Of a stretch of 64,000 nucleotides of DNA, positions 27,653 to 37,225 are shown one piece after another. Position numbers and translations under genes: made by a program. How positions within the stretch are numbered: position 1 is the first letter of the stretch; each line of letters opens with the position of its first letter. Origin of the DNA: Salinicola aestuarinus (lineage in GTDB: Bacteria > Pseudomonadota > Gammaproteobacteria > Pseudomonadales > Halomonadaceae); assembly GCF_003206645.1 (NCBI RefSeq), contig NZ_PZJP01000006.1:200434-264433 (forward strand), given 5' to 3'. The notes below the pieces were generated by a model that saw nothing but the letters and a program-made list of their open reading frames with translations, was not told where the DNA came from and made no database searches.

Positions 27653-28195
27653 TCAAGCGGTGGAGCGTGTAGACGGCCGGCCCCGACCCAGTCGGGCAAC
27701 CAGTATCGATAGTGGCAGCAGCGCCAGCACCGCGAACCCGAGCAGCGTCCACTGCGGCAGCGTCACCCCGAGAAAGATGCCATGGACCTCGGCGCACTCG
27801 CCTGACCCGGAGAGCACGCGCGAGAACACGTCCCACAGCGGCATCACGTCGACCAGATAGTCTAAGCCGGGACCGCAGCTCGGAACACTATCCGGTGGTA
27901 GGGTCTGCAGCCAGACGTGGCGCCCGGCGACGCCGATACCGGCGAACGTCGCGAGCAGTGCCAGCACGGCATAGACAGCGCCCCCCCAACCCTTGGGATT
28001 GTGCAGCGCGGCGATCAGAAAGAGGCCCGCGGCTGTCATCACCGCGATCCGCTGAAAGATGCAGAGCGGGCATGGCTCGAGCCCCAGGCCGTACTGCAGA
28101 AAGAGTGCGACCGCCATCATCAGGGCACAAGACGCCAGCCCCAGAAGACTCCACTGGCGCACACTCGCCTGCGCCATACACTGTTTGATTTGCAT
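27653..28195 (-). CDS. dsbB: Disulfide bond formation protein B
   Basis: Quinone-linked inner-membrane oxidase that reoxidises periplasmic DsbA. 180 aa with four transmembrane helices. The first periplasmic Cys pair is in EPCPLCIFQR, and the second pair is the Cys of VPSCGPG and of GSGECAEV. The ATG at 28195 gives the MQIKQ start but has no clear Shine-Dalgarno; the Met at residue 7 is no better. Paired with rsd downstream; gshA lies 81 bp upstream on the same strand. Confidence 0.94.
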   Translation of the reverse strand: MQIKQCMAQASVRQWSLLGLASCALMMAVALFLQYGLGLEPCPLCIFQRIAVMTAAGLFLIAALHNPKGWGGAVYAVLALLATFAGIGVAGRHVWLQTLPPDSVPSCGPGLDYLVDVMPLWDVFSRVLSGSGECAEVHGIFLGVTLPQWTLLGFAVLALLPLSILVARLGRGRPSTRSTA

Positions 28196-28276
28196 CGATG
28201 GTTACCGTTCTGCCGGACGCGTGCCGGCGTACCGAAGCGGCGCATCCGAGCCAGTCGAAAGCGCCGCACTAGAGGG

Positions 28277-29890
28277 TCATGCCGCCGGTCGCGGCTCTCG
28301 GGCACGGGCGAAATAGTCGCGCAGGAACTGGGCGAAATCCGTTTGATCCTCGGCCTCGATGTCGCGCTGCTGTCGATGCGACGTCTCGACGAGCTCGTCG
28401 AAAAGGGTCTCACGGGCGCTGTCCATCGCGGTATCACGAAAACGCTCACCCTGCGCCTTGGCCAGATCGGCCACCCATTCCGTCCATTCGCCACCGTGCG
28501 CCTCCAGCGCGCGCAGCACCTGCGCGGAGGGCGTGGTCTCGGGGTCGTCCAGGCGTTTCGCCAACGACTCGATGGCAGCGACGTGCAGGGTGTCGCCTTC
28601 GATGGTATCGAGAAGCGTCGCCACATCACGCATGCCGTCGATGATCTCATGACCGCGCTCGGCGAGCGGGACCTGACGATCCCCCACCTGCAGCTTCAGC
28701 GCCGGATCGCGGCCGCGTTCGACCACCAGTCGACGATTGTCGTCGAGGCGATCGCACTCCTCGTCGGGAATCCACGGGCTCTCTGAGAGCAGACACCAGA
28801 GCAGGAAAGTATCGATGAAACGCATCTGCGGTTCGTCGATACCCAGTGGCAGGAAGGGGTTGAGGTCGAGACAGCGCACTTCGATGTACTCGACACCGCG
28901 GGCCTCCAGCGCCTGCGTCGGCGTCTCGTCGTGCCGCGCCACGCGTTTGGGACGGATATCGCTGTAGTACTCGTTCTCGATCTGCAGAATATTGGCGCTG
29001 AGCTGGCGCCATTCACCGTCATTCTCGACACCGATACGCCGATAGTCCGGCCACTCGGTGGAGATGGCGTGGCGCAGAGTGCCCACGTAGTTGGAGAGCG
29101 AGTTGAAGCAGATCTTGAGCTGCGACTGCACCTTGTTCTGGTAGCCGAGATCCGACATTCGCAGGCTGGTGGCGTAGGGTGCATAGAGCGTGTCACTGCC
29201 AGGCGCCCAGCGCTCGAGCTTGTCGCTGCGCTCGTCCGGCCCCTTGTCGCCGAAGAAGCTGCGGTCCACGGTTGGCGAGGCCCCGAAGAGATAGAGCAGC
29301 AGCCAGCTATTGCGCCGGAAGTTGCGAATCAGATCGAAATAGCGCGCCGAGCGATAGGATTTCAGCGACTCGCCCTCGCGTCCCTCCAGCGACTGCAGCA
29401 GCGGCCACATGTCCTCGGGGAGCGAGACGTTGTAGTGAATCCCGGCGATGGACTGCATGATGCGCCCATAGCGCACGTCCAGCCCTTGCCGGTAGACCCG
29501 CTTCATCGTGCCCACGTTGGAGTCGCCATAGTCGGCGATCGGAATGCTCTCGTTGCCGTCGAGCCGCGACGGCATGCTTGCCGGCCAGACCCACTCGCCG
29601 TCGAGGTGGCGATAACTGAAACGCAGCAGATCGTCGAGAAAGCCGAGCGCATCGGCGGGACGACAGTAGACCGGCGTGATGTACTCGAGCAGCGACTCGG
29701 AGTAATCGGTCGTGATGTGGGGATGCGTCAGCTTGGAGCCGAGAGTGTGCGGATGCGGCGTCGAAACGATACGACTGTCACCGTCGACCCGCAGACCTTC
29801 CTTCTCGATGCCCCGCCGCAGACGACCCAGCAGTCCGTTGCGGGCCGGCGTCATCAGCCGACCGACGTTCGTGGCGAGTTGATCAGACAC
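28277..29890 (-). CDS. gshA: Glutamate-cysteine ligase
   Basis: ATP-dependent first step of glutathione synthesis, supplying the cofactor used by frmA/fghA. About 537 aa, the proteobacterial type-1 length. Recognisable blocks are RRGIEKEGLRV, LTHPHITTDYSESLLEYITP, MQSIAGIHYNVSLP and VEYIEVRCLDLNPFLP. Start is uncertain: GTG at 29890 has AAGG at 8 nt and yields MSDQLATNV; GTG at 29899 and TTG at 29896 lie too close to that site. It lies 81 bp before dsbB, linking glutathione and disulfide chemistry in one directional set. Confidence 0.94.
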   Translation of the reverse strand: MSDQLATNVGRLMTPARNGLLGRLRRGIEKEGLRVDGDSRIVSTPHPHTLGSKLTHPHITTDYSESLLEYITPVYCRPADALGFLDDLLRFSYRHLDGEWVWPASMPSRLDGNESIPIADYGDSNVGTMKRVYRQGLDVRYGRIMQSIAGIHYNVSLPEDMWPLLQSLEGREGESLKSYRSARYFDLIRNFRRNSWLLLYLFGASPTVDRSFFGDKGPDERSDKLERWAPGSDTLYAPYATSLRMSDLGYQNKVQSQLKICFNSLSNYVGTLRHAISTEWPDYRRIGVENDGEWRQLSANILQIENEYYSDIRPKRVARHDETPTQALEARGVEYIEVRCLDLNPFLPLGIDEPQMRFIDTFLLWCLLSESPWIPDEECDRLDDNRRLVVERGRDPALKLQVGDRQVPLAERGHEIIDGMRDVATLLDTIEGDTLHVAAIESLAKRLDDPETTPSAQVLRALEAHGGEWTEWVADLAKAQGERFRDTAMDSARETLFDELVETSHRQQRDIEAEDQTDFAQFLRDYFARAREPRPAA

Positions 29891-30095
29891 ACTCAACACC
29901 TTATTTCATGGGGAGAGGCAACGCCCTCCCGTTGTTCGTGCAGCGACGCCGCGCCAGGCTCGTGATTGCCTGCGCTGCCCCGTCGTGAGCAAAGTTTCAT
30001 TATGGAGTTCGCCCCGGCGCTTTCAAGGCTAACGGTCGCACCAGCGATCACGATTCGCGATCGCCAGTCCCACGCGGCCGCCTCGTTCCTGCGCC

Positions 30096-32483
30096 CTACG
30101 CCCCCTTGCGCGCCTTGAGCAGCGCCGCGCCCAGCGCGCCGACCGGCTCGCTATTGCCCTTGGCATCGCCCCGGCTGCGCTCGCGGCTGGCGTTCTGACT
30201 CCCCCGCTCGCCGTCGCGACGATTCGACGCACCCCGACGCGAGCTCTTCTCGCCCGGCTCGTCGCCCATGCGCATCGACAGTCCAATGCGTTTACGCTCG
30301 ACGTCCACCTCGAGCACTTTCACCTTGACGATATCGCCGGCCTTGACCACCTGACGAGGATCCTCGACGAATTTCTCTGCCAGCGCCGAGATGTGCACCA
30401 GACCATCCTGGTGCACCCCGACGTCGACGAAGGCGCCGAAGTGGGTGACGTTGGTGACCGCCCCCTCGAGCACCATGCCGGGCTCCAGATCGGCGATCTT
30501 CTCGACGCCCTCGCGAAACTCGGCGGCCTTGAACTCCGGCCGCGGATCGCGCCCGGGCTTGTCCAGTTCCCCCAAAATATCGATCACTGTCGGCACGCCG
30601 AAGCGCTCGTCGACGTAGTCCGCGGGCTTCAGGGCCTTGAGGGTTCGGCTATCACCGATCAGCTCGCCCAGTTCGCGGCCGTTATGCTCGGCGATACGCG
30701 ACACCAGCGGATACGCCTCAGGGTGAACCGCGCTGGCATCGAGCGGGTTGCTCCCTCCCATGATGCGCAGAAAACCCGCGCACTGCTCGAACGTCTTCGG
30801 CCCCAGTCGGGCGACATCGAGCAGCTCTCGCCGACTGGTGAAGGCGCCGTCGCGGTCGCGACGCGCCACGATGTTTTCCGCAATCATCGCGCTGAGGCCG
30901 GAGACTCGGGACAGCAGCGCGCTGGAGGCAGTATTGAGATCGACTCCCACGGCGTTGACGCAGTCTTCGATGACCGTCTCCAGGCTGCGCGAGAGTTTGA
31001 GCTGGGAGACGTCGTGCTGGTACTGGCCCACGCCGATCGATTTGGGATCGATCTTGACCAGCTCCGCCAACGGGTCCTGCAGTCGACGCGCGATCGACAC
31101 CGCCCCGCGAATGGAGACATCGAGCGCCGGAAACTCCTTGGCCGCCAGTTCGGACGCCGAATACACCGAGGCTCCGGCCTCACTGACCATGACCTTGGCC
31201 ACGCGGCGGGAGGCCACGCTGGCGATCAACTCCGCCGCAAGACGGTCGGTTTCCCGGCTGGCGGTCCCGTTGCCGACCGCAATCAGGGTGACCTGGTGGC
31301 GCTCGACGAGATCGTTCAGCGTCTTGAGCGACTCCTTCCAGCGGTTCTGCGGGGCGTGGGGATAAATAGTGGCATGGTCGAGCAGACGACCGGTCGCATC
31401 GACCACCGCAACCTTGCAGCCCGTGCGCAGCCCCGGATCGAGCCCCAGCGTGGCCTGTGGCCCGGCCGGCGCCGCGAGCAACAGATCCTTGAGATTGGCG
31501 GCGAAGACATCGATCGCCTCCTGCTCGGCGCGCTCGCGCAGCCGCCCCATCAGCTCGGTCTCCAGGTGGGTGTAGAGCTTGACCCGCCAGGTCCAGCGCA
31601 CCACCTCCTTTAGCCAGCGTGCGGCCGGCGCCTCGCTGTCCAGCGCGATGCCAGCGTGACGCGCGATCGCGACTTCCGCGGGATGAATCGGCGCCTCGTC
31701 CTCGCCGGCCATCGTCAGGGACAGCGAGAGCACGCCCTCGTTGCGGCCACGGAACATTGCCAGCGCCCGGTGGGAGGGCGTCTTGGCGAGCCGTTCATCG
31801 TGTTCGAAATAGTCAGAGAACTTCGCGCCCTCCTGCGCCTTGCCCTTGACCAGGCGAGCACGCAGCCCGCCTTCGTCCCAGAGCCGTTCCCGCAGGCCAC
31901 CGACCAGTGCGGCCGACTCGCTGAAGCGCTCCATCAGAATCTGCTTGGCACCATCGAGCCCGCTCTTGGCATCCTCGATGCCGTTGGACACGCCGGTCGC
32001 GGCGTCGATGAAAGCGGCCGCCTCTGCGTCAGGGTCGAGCGTCGGGTCATCGAGCAGGCGCGTCGCCAGCGGTTCGAGACCGGCCTCGCGCGCGATCTGC
32101 GCCTTGGTTCGCCGCTTCTTGCGATAGGGAAGGTAGAGATCCTCGAGGCGCTGCTTGGTCGTCGCGGCGAGCAGGTCGGCGCGCAAGGCGTCGGTGAGCT
32201 GGCCCTGCTCGTCGATTGTCTCCAGGATCGCGCCGCGCCGCTCCTCCATCTCCCGCAGGTAACGAAGACGCTCCTCGAGGGTGCGCAGCTGGCTATCGTC
32301 GAGACCACCGGTCGCCTCCTTGCGGTAGCGCGCGACGAACGGAACGGTCGCACCGCCGTCCAGCAGCTCGACAGCCGCTGCGACCTGGGCAGGCCGGGCA
32401 CCGAGCTCGTCGGCAATCAGCGAGACGATGGCGTTTTGCGTCGCGGCGGACGCACCGGTTGCGGAGGATGAATTAGAGGACAT
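30096..32483 (-). CDS. tex: Tex-family transcription accessory protein
   Basis: About 795-aa RNA-binding protein of the Tex/YhgF family. It contains the N-terminal helical region with [17 protein letters not shown], a YqgF/RNase-H-like domain ([21 protein letters not shown]), helix-hairpin-helix repeats ([23 protein letters not shown]) and a C-terminal S1 domain ([27 protein letters not shown]). A basic, low-complexity tail ([18 protein letters not shown]) follows. The ribosome binding site is weak, and ATG at 32483, ATG at 32492 or GTG at 32495 are all possible starts. The exact cellular role is not fixed. Confidence 0.93.
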   Translation of the reverse strand: MSSNSSSATGASAATQNAIVSLIADELGARPAQVAAAVELLDGGATVPFVARYRKEATGGLDDSQLRTLEERLRYLREMEERRGAILETIDEQGQLTDALRADLLAATTKQRLEDLYLPYRKKRRTKAQIAREAGLEPLATRLLDDPTLDPDAEAAAFIDAATGVSNGIEDAKSGLDGAKQILMERFSESAALVGGLRERLWDEGGLRARLVKGKAQEGAKFSDYFEHDERLAKTPSHRALAMFRGRNEGVLSLSLTMAGEDEAPIHPAEVAIARHAGIALDSEAPAARWLKEVVRWTWRVKLYTHLETELMGRLRERAEQEAIDVFAANLKDLLLAAPAGPQATLGLDPGLRTGCKVAVVDATGRLLDHATIYPHAPQNRWKESLKTLNDLVERHQVTLIAVGNGTASRETDRLAAELIASVASRRVAKVMVSEAGASVYSASELAAKEFPALDVSIRGAVSIARRLQDPLAELVKIDPKSIGVGQYQHDVSQLKLSRSLETVIEDCVNAVGVDLNTASSALLSRVSGLSAMIAENIVARRDRDGAFTSRRELLDVARLGPKTFEQCAGFLRIMGGSNPLDASAVHPEAYPLVSRIAEHNGRELGELIGDSRTLKALKPADYVDERFGVPTVIDILGELDKPGRDPRPEFKAAEFREGVEKIADLEPGMVLEGAVTNVTHFGAFVDVGVHQDGLVHISALAEKFVEDPRQVVKAGDIVKVKVLEVDVERKRIGLSMRMGDEPGEKSSRRGASNRRDGERGSQNASRERSRGDAKGNSEPVGALGAALLKARKGA

Positions 32484-32592
32484 GGCAGACATCACGGCAG
32501 AAAAGATCGCGCCACGTTAGCACAGCACTCGCCCGGCTCCCATGCTGGGCAAATCGACACGTCTCGCGCCGAAAGTGCACCCCGGAACGCAG

Positions 32593-32620
32593 CGCGGGGA
32601 GAGCCGTAGCTCTCCCCGCG
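32593..32620 (-). terminator. Strong hairpin after pckA, without T-run
   Basis: Perfect 12-bp stem CGCGGGGAGAGC (32593-32604) and GCTCTCCCCGCG (32609-32620) with a 4-nt loop, 38 bp past the pckA stop. No U-tract follows on the minus strand, so it may protect the pckA mRNA 3' end or help Rho-dependent termination instead of acting as an intrinsic terminator. Confidence 0.55.
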
Positions 32621-32658
32621 ATCGATGCTGCTGTTGCCGAACGTCCTCGGACGCGACC

Positions 32659-34239
32659 TCAGCGCTGCTGCGGACCCGCTGCAAGGATGGCGTCATCCAC
32701 GCCGGGGAACTTGGCAAAGTTGTCGGTGAATTTCTGAATCAACGCGTTCATCTGCGTCTGATAGGCCTCACCATCACCCCAGGCATCGCGGGGATCGAGC
32801 AGCTGCGAGTCGACGCCCTCTACCGCCACCGGCACATCGAGGTTGAGACCATCGATATGGCGTGTCTCGACCTCGGCCAGTTCGCCTTCCTGAATCGCAC
32901 GGATGATCGCGCGGGTGGTCGGGATGCTGAAACGGCTGCCGCCCTGCCCGTAGGCCCCACCGCTCCAGCCGGTGTTGACGAGATAGACACGCGAACCGAA
33001 GGCTTCGATGCGCTTGATCAGCAGCTCGGCATACTCGTGCGCGGGGCGCGGAAAGAACGGCGCGCCGAAGCAGGTGGAGAAGGTCGCGGAGAGCGTGCTG
33101 GTAGAGCCCATCTCGGTGGAGCCGACCTTCGCCGTGTAACCGGAAAGGAAGTGGTAAGCTGCTGCTTCCTTGGAGAGCACCGAGACCGGCGGCAGTACGC
33201 CGCTCATGTCGCAGGTCAGGAAGATGATGGCGTTGGGCTCACCCGCCCGGTTCTCCTCGACCCGCTTTTCGACGAACTCCAGCGGGTAGCCGGCACGCCC
33301 ATTCTGGGTCAGGCTGTCGTCGCTGTAATCCGGTTGACGCTCGGCGTCGAGCACCACGTTCTCGAGCACCGTACCGAAGCGAATCGCATCCCAGATGATC
33401 GGCTCGTTCTTGCGCGAGAGATCGATGGTCTTGGCGTAGCAGCCGCCCTCGAAATTGAACACCGTGCCTTCGCCCCAGCCGTGCTCGTCGTCACCGATCA
33501 GATAACGCTCCGGGTCGGCGGAGAGCGTGGTCTTGCCGGTGCCGGAGAGGCCGAAGAAGAGCGTGGTTTCACCGTCTTCGCCGACGTTGGCGCTGCAATG
33601 CATCGGCAGCACGTCCTTCTCGGGAAGCAGGAAGTTCTGCACCGAGAACATCGCCTTCTTGATCTCGCCGGCGTAGCGCATGCCGGCGACCAGCACCTTG
33701 CGACGCGCGAAGTTGATCATGACAGTGCCTTCGGAGCGCGTGCCGTCACGCGCCGGCTCACACACGAAACCCGGCGCGCTCAACACCGTCCACTCGCTCT
33801 TGCCCTTGGGGTTATAGCCCTCCGGGCGCACGAAGAGGTTGCGACCGTAGAGGCTCTGCCAGGCAGATTCGGTGATCAGGCGAGTGGGGAGGTAGTGCTC
33901 AGGATCGGCACCGACGTGCAGGTCGGAGACGAAGGTATCGCCCCCGGCGAGGTAGTCCTCGACACGTTCCCACAGGGCATCGAAGACGTCCGGTGAGATC
34001 GGGCGATTGACCTCGCCCCACTCGATCAGCTCCGAGGTGGAGGGCTCATCGACGATGAAGCGATCCAGTGTCGAGCGGCCCGTGCGCTCCCCGGTCTCCA
34101 CCGTCAGCGCGCCGTTGGCGGCCAGCACACCCTCTCCCCGCGCCAGTGCATACTCGACCAATTCGGCCGGGGTCAGATCGGAGTGCGCTTTCGCAGAGTG
34201 AGCATCTTGGGCAGCCGAAGCGGTCGCTTGCGTGGTCAT
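32659..34239 (-). CDS. pckA: Phosphoenolpyruvate carboxykinase (ATP)
   Basis: Decarboxylates and phosphorylates oxaloacetate to PEP, the gluconeogenic entry step needed for growth on acetate and other C2-C4 acids. 526 aa. It has the kinase-1a P-loop [14 protein letters not shown], the metal-binding LIGDDEHGW, the substrate loop [19 protein letters not shown] and the adenine-site TNTGWSGG-type segment. ATGs at 34242 and 34239 are adjacent; the second leaves better spacing to AGGA. The hslR-hslO-pckA order is that of E. coli. With acs it suggests acetate-based gluconeogenesis. Confidence 0.97.
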   Translation of the reverse strand: MTTQATASAAQDAHSAKAHSDLTPAELVEYALARGEGVLAANGALTVETGERTGRSTLDRFIVDEPSTSELIEWGEVNRPISPDVFDALWERVEDYLAGGDTFVSDLHVGADPEHYLPTRLITESAWQSLYGRNLFVRPEGYNPKGKSEWTVLSAPGFVCEPARDGTRSEGTVMINFARRKVLVAGMRYAGEIKKAMFSVQNFLLPEKDVLPMHCSANVGEDGETTLFFGLSGTGKTTLSADPERYLIGDDEHGWGEGTVFNFEGGCYAKTIDLSRKNEPIIWDAIRFGTVLENVVLDAERQPDYSDDSLTQNGRAGYPLEFVEKRVEENRAGEPNAIIFLTCDMSGVLPPVSVLSKEAAAYHFLSGYTAKVGSTEMGSTSTLSATFSTCFGAPFFPRPAHEYAELLIKRIEAFGSRVYLVNTGWSGGAYGQGGSRFSIPTTRAIIRAIQEGELAEVETRHIDGLNLDVPVAVEGVDSQLLDPRDAWGDGEAYQTQMNALIQKFTDNFAKFPGVDDAILAAGPQQR

Positions 34240-34441
34240 CATCCAGTCCTGGGCTCGAGGGCCTCTGTTCATGTTGTTTCACAGCGTCGCTGCCCGCCTC
34301 GGACACGACGCCGCTCGCTGGGACACGGCAAATTCGACGTGTGGCGGGCAAAAAGGATCGCCATTATGGCAAAAAGCGCTCGGGGCGCAAACGCCGGGGA
34401 CGTCACGCCGGTGCGCCCCGCATCGAAGTATTAGGCAACCC

Positions 34442-35314
34442 CTAGTGTAACGTGGGGGACGGCGCCTGGGGTGACTCGATGATCGCCTCGATGTCGGCAG
34501 CGCTGAAGTGATAGCGGGTATGACAAAAATGGCACTGCGTGTCCACGGCCTGCTCCTCCTCGAGAATGCTCCGCAGCTCCTCGGCTCCCAGGGAGTGCAG
34601 CGCATCGGCGAATCGCTCTCGGGTGCAGTTGCAGCCGAACTCGAGCGCCTTGGGCTCGAACACCCGCGTGGTCTCTTCATGGAACAGCCGGTAGAGCACG
34701 TCCTGCCCCTCGACCGTGCAGAGCTCCTCGGGGGTGATCGTCGAGGCCAGCTGGGTCAGGCGGTTCCAGGCGTCCGGGTCGAGATTGGCGGCATCGTCGG
34801 GGAGCTGCTGCAGCAGTAGCCCGGCGCCCCGCGTGCCGTCGGCACTCAACCAGAGGCGGGTCGCCAGCTGTTCGGACTGGGCGAAATAGGCTTCCAGGCA
34901 GCCGGCAAGGCTGTCGTGCTCGACGGAGACGATGCCCTGATAGCGCTTGCCCTCTTTCGGATCGAGCGTGATGACGATCTGGCCATCACCGATGAGCTGG
35001 CGCAGGTTGGCGTTGTCGGCAAACACCTGGAATTCGTCGTAGCGCGCGATCGCCCGCAGCTGGCCACCGGGGTTCGACTCCGCCATCAGCACGTTGACGC
35101 CCTGCTTGCCACGCACCTCGAGGCTCACGGTACCTTCGATTTTGACCGTCTCGGTGAGCAGTGCCACGGCACTCATCAGCTCGCCGAGCTGCAGCCGGAT
35201 GGCCTCGGGGTACGCCTGGCGCTCGAGCACTTCGGCATAGGCGCGCTCCAGCTGGACGATCTCGCCACGCACGTTCGTGTCGTCGAAAAGAAAACGTTGA
35301 ATCTGGTCGTTCAT
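34442..35314 (-). CDS. hslO: Redox-regulated chaperone Hsp33
   Basis: Cytoplasmic holdase chaperone activated by oxidation. 290 aa. The C-terminal zinc redox switch is intact: CNC in [10 protein letters not shown] and CHFC in [13 protein letters not shown], the four Cys that bind zinc when reduced. N-terminal [16 protein letters not shown] is the family signature. The start at 35314 lacks a clear Shine-Dalgarno. It lies 63 bp downstream of hslR and probably shares the sigma-32-like promoter in front of hslR. Confidence 0.96.
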   Translation of the reverse strand: MNDQIQRFLFDDTNVRGEIVQLERAYAEVLERQAYPEAIRLQLGELMSAVALLTETVKIEGTVSLEVRGKQGVNVLMAESNPGGQLRAIARYDEFQVFADNANLRQLIGDGQIVITLDPKEGKRYQGIVSVEHDSLAGCLEAYFAQSEQLATRLWLSADGTRGAGLLLQQLPDDAANLDPDAWNRLTQLASTITPEELCTVEGQDVLYRLFHEETTRVFEPKALEFGCNCTRERFADALHSLGAEELRSILEEEQAVDTQCHFCHTRYHFSAADIEAIIESPQAPSPTLH

Positions 35315-35377
35315 TAATCGGTCTCGTCGACCGCGGGCGCCGCCCGGCGCCGGCCGTCGTCAATGAAAAAGGGAAAG

Positions 35378-35770
35378 TCAGTCGTCGCTGGGATTGCGCT
35401 GGAAGCGCTGAATATCGCGACGCTGGCGTTTGTCGGGTCGCTTGATGGGCGGGCGCATTGCCTGATTGGCCAGCTTGCGATTCTGGGCTTCGCGCTCGCG
35501 CTTTGCGATGCTCTCGGGGGTCTCGGCATAGAGCGCCTGAGCCTCGGGGGCGCCGCGTCGCTGATCCGACAGTGCGACCACCTCGACGACCGCACTGTCC
35601 CACCCCTGTGGGACCTCGATCAGCGCGCCCACCTCGACATTGCGGCTGGTTTTCACCCGGTTGCCGTTGTAGCGAACCTTGCCGCCCTCTATCGCTTTCT
35701 TGGCGAGCTGACGCGTCTTGAAAAAGCGCGCCGCCCAGAGCCACTTGTCGATACGTACCGTTTCACTCAT
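35378..35770 (-). CDS. hslR: Ribosome-associated heat shock protein Hsp15
   Basis: Small S4-domain RNA-binding protein that binds 50S subunits carrying nascent chains and helps recycle stalled ribosomes. 130 aa, close to the 133 aa of E. coli HslR. The S4 domain is RIDKWLWAARFFKTRQLAKKAIEGGKVRYNGNRVKTSRNVEVG; a basic tail follows. The ATG at 35770 follows GAGGTG; a 51-codon upstream extension is rejected because it covers the promoter. First gene of hslR-hslO. Confidence 0.95.
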   Translation of the reverse strand: MSETVRIDKWLWAARFFKTRQLAKKAIEGGKVRYNGNRVKTSRNVEVGALIEVPQGWDSAVVEVVALSDQRRGAPEAQALYAETPESIAKREREAQNRKLANQAMRPPIKRPDKRQRRDIQRFQRNPSDD

Positions 35771-35795
35771 GGGTCTGTCACCTCGACCGCCAACA

Positions 35796-35822
35796 ATGGG
35801 GGCATCGATGCGTCGCTTCAAC
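35796..35822 (-). promoter_or_regulatory. Sigma-32-like heat-shock promoter of hslR
   Basis: On the minus strand GTTGAA (35822-35817), 5 of 6 match to the CTTGAA -35, is followed after 15 bp by CCCCAT (35801-35796) and TG, close to the sigma-32 -10 consensus CCCCATNT. The start point would lie about 19 nt before the hslR ATG. Confidence 0.65.
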
Positions 35823-35921
35823 CCGCCAGAGTCGGCCGGTTGCCCGCGGACCATCGCCTTTTGTACCGCGTCATGGCTGAATAGGCCTAGCCGACCCTCT
35901 GATATGCACCCGGAGCGCACC

Positions 35922-36515
35922 ATGACCTCGAGCGACCCGTCTGCCCCCGCTTATTCACGTCCTCACGTGCGCGCTCGCCGTGACGTCGCCGCAAGCCGTC
36001 TGTTCGCCATCGAGGAAATAGACCTGCATTTCTCCAATGGTGCCGAGCGCACCTTCGAGCGGCTGAAAGGCAAGGGCCACGGCGCCGTCATGCTGGTCGC
36101 CATGCCGGACCCGGATCACGTACTACTGATTCGCGAGTACGCGGCAGGTTTCGACGACTATGTGCTGACACTGCCCAAGGGGCTGGTCGATCCGGGTGAA
36201 GATATCGTCACCGCTGCCAATCGCGAACTCATGGAGGAGTGCGGCGTCGGCGCTCAAAACCTCGAACCGCTGGTGGAGCTCTCGTTGGCGCCCAACTACA
36301 TGGATCACCGCATTCAGGTAATGCTGGCGAGCGATCTCTACCCCCAGCGCCTCCCGGGCGATGAGCCGGAGCAGCTGATCGTGGAGACGCACCCTATCGA
36401 CGATATTCTGGGGCTTCTGGCACGTGACGACTTCCATGAGGCCCGTGCGGTCGCTGCACTCTTTATTGCCCGGGAGACACTGCGGCGGCAACAGGAGGGA
36501 GAGAGCTGGTGGTAA
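35922..36515 (+). CDS. nudE: ADP compounds hydrolase NudE
   Basis: 197-aa Nudix hydrolase acting on ADP-ribose, NADH and similar ADP-linked compounds in the E. coli protein. The Nudix box is GLVDPGEDIVTAANRELMEECGVG, complete in its acidic residues. The downstream SLAPNYMDHRIQVMLASDLYPQ is typical of NudE. The ATG at 35922 has GGAG at 6 nt; an ATG 18 nt upstream is less well placed. Divergent from hslR, as in E. coli where nudE borders yrfG-hslR-hslO-pckA. Confidence 0.92.
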   Translation: MTSSDPSAPAYSRPHVRARRDVAASRLFAIEEIDLHFSNGAERTFERLKGKGHGAVMLVAMPDPDHVLLIREYAAGFDDYVLTLPKGLVDPGEDIVTAANRELMEECGVGAQNLEPLVELSLAPNYMDHRIQVMLASDLYPQRLPGDEPEQLIVETHPIDDILGLLARDDFHEARAVAALFIARETLRRQQEGESWW

Positions 36516-36610
36516 CGTGCCCTCGCTTGCTCCGGTATCGCTCGTTACCGGCGAGCGCCCCTTGCCAGCTCCCTCTGTTCCGGCGGGCGATGATTGGCTG
36601 AGCACAAAAA

Positions 36611-36634
36611 AATCGCCCCGAATTCGGGGCGATT
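36611..36634 (-). terminator. Intrinsic terminator of the small exported protein gene
   Basis: Perfect 24-bp palindrome AATCGCCCCGAA/TTCGGGGCGATT with an AATT-type loop, followed on the minus strand by a run of seven T residues. It is 37 bp past the gene's stop codon and can also serve nudE on the other strand, less efficiently. Confidence 0.88.
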
Positions 36635-36671
36635 CAAGTCACACGATCGAGCGAGCTAGCACGACGTCACA

Positions 36672-37046
36672 TCACGGCGTGGGGTCGACATCCTGGGCGG
36701 AGTCGATGCCCGCATTGTCGTCCATGGTGTCATCCACCGGACCCTTCGCTGCCTCGGCGTCCTGCGCGGTCGGCCCATCGGCCTTCAGGCTGCCGGGCTG
36801 GGTATTGGCAGACCCGGTCTGAGCGTTGTCAGTGTCGGGGAGGCTGTTGTCGGACGGCAGGCTACCATCGGTGTCGCCGGTCGCCGTGGCGCCTTCGACT
36901 TCCGTCGGTGTACCGCCGGCCCCTTCGGTGTTGGCTGAGCCGGTCTCCGGGCTGACGTCCGGGGCTTCCTGCGTTGACTGCTGGGCCATGGCAGCGACAG
37001 GCAGTGAGAGCAGTGCCGCCACGATGGCGGTATTGAGCGTCTTCAT
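36672..37046 (-). CDS. Small acidic exported protein of unknown function
   Basis: 124 aa. A clear Sec signal peptide (MKTLNTAIVAALLSLPVAAMA, cleavage before QQ) precedes a low-complexity mature part of about 100 residues rich in Asp, Gly, Thr, Ser, Pro and Ala with no Cys and very few basic residues. The repeats are loose, for example ETGSANTEG and QTGSANTQPG. Mature composition predicts a disordered, strongly acidic periplasmic protein. The ATG at 37046 is used; a TTG two codons upstream has better spacing to GGAG and may be the true start. It has its own terminator. I do not recognise the family. Confidence 0.75.
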   Translation of the reverse strand: MKTLNTAIVAALLSLPVAAMAQQSTQEAPDVSPETGSANTEGAGGTPTEVEGATATGDTDGSLPSDNSLPDTDNAQTGSANTQPGSLKADGPTAQDAEAAKGPVDDTMDDNAGIDSAQDVDPTP

Positions 37047-37225
37047 CTTCAAGGGGATCTCCTCGTTCCACGGGATCTCAACCGGCTCCCAACTCCCTGG
37101 AAGCCGTCGACTCGACGATGGATGGGCAAAAAGATCGAACGGTGCGCCGCGATCTCTTTCCCAACCGGCTGTTACAAAACGTAGACAGGGTTCCGGATAT
37201 TCGCAACCGCCATCTCACGGTATCG

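Noticed and set aside
32542..33996. Long open frame antisense to pckA
   Set aside because: Mirror frame of a highly conserved gene, a common artefact at this GC content.
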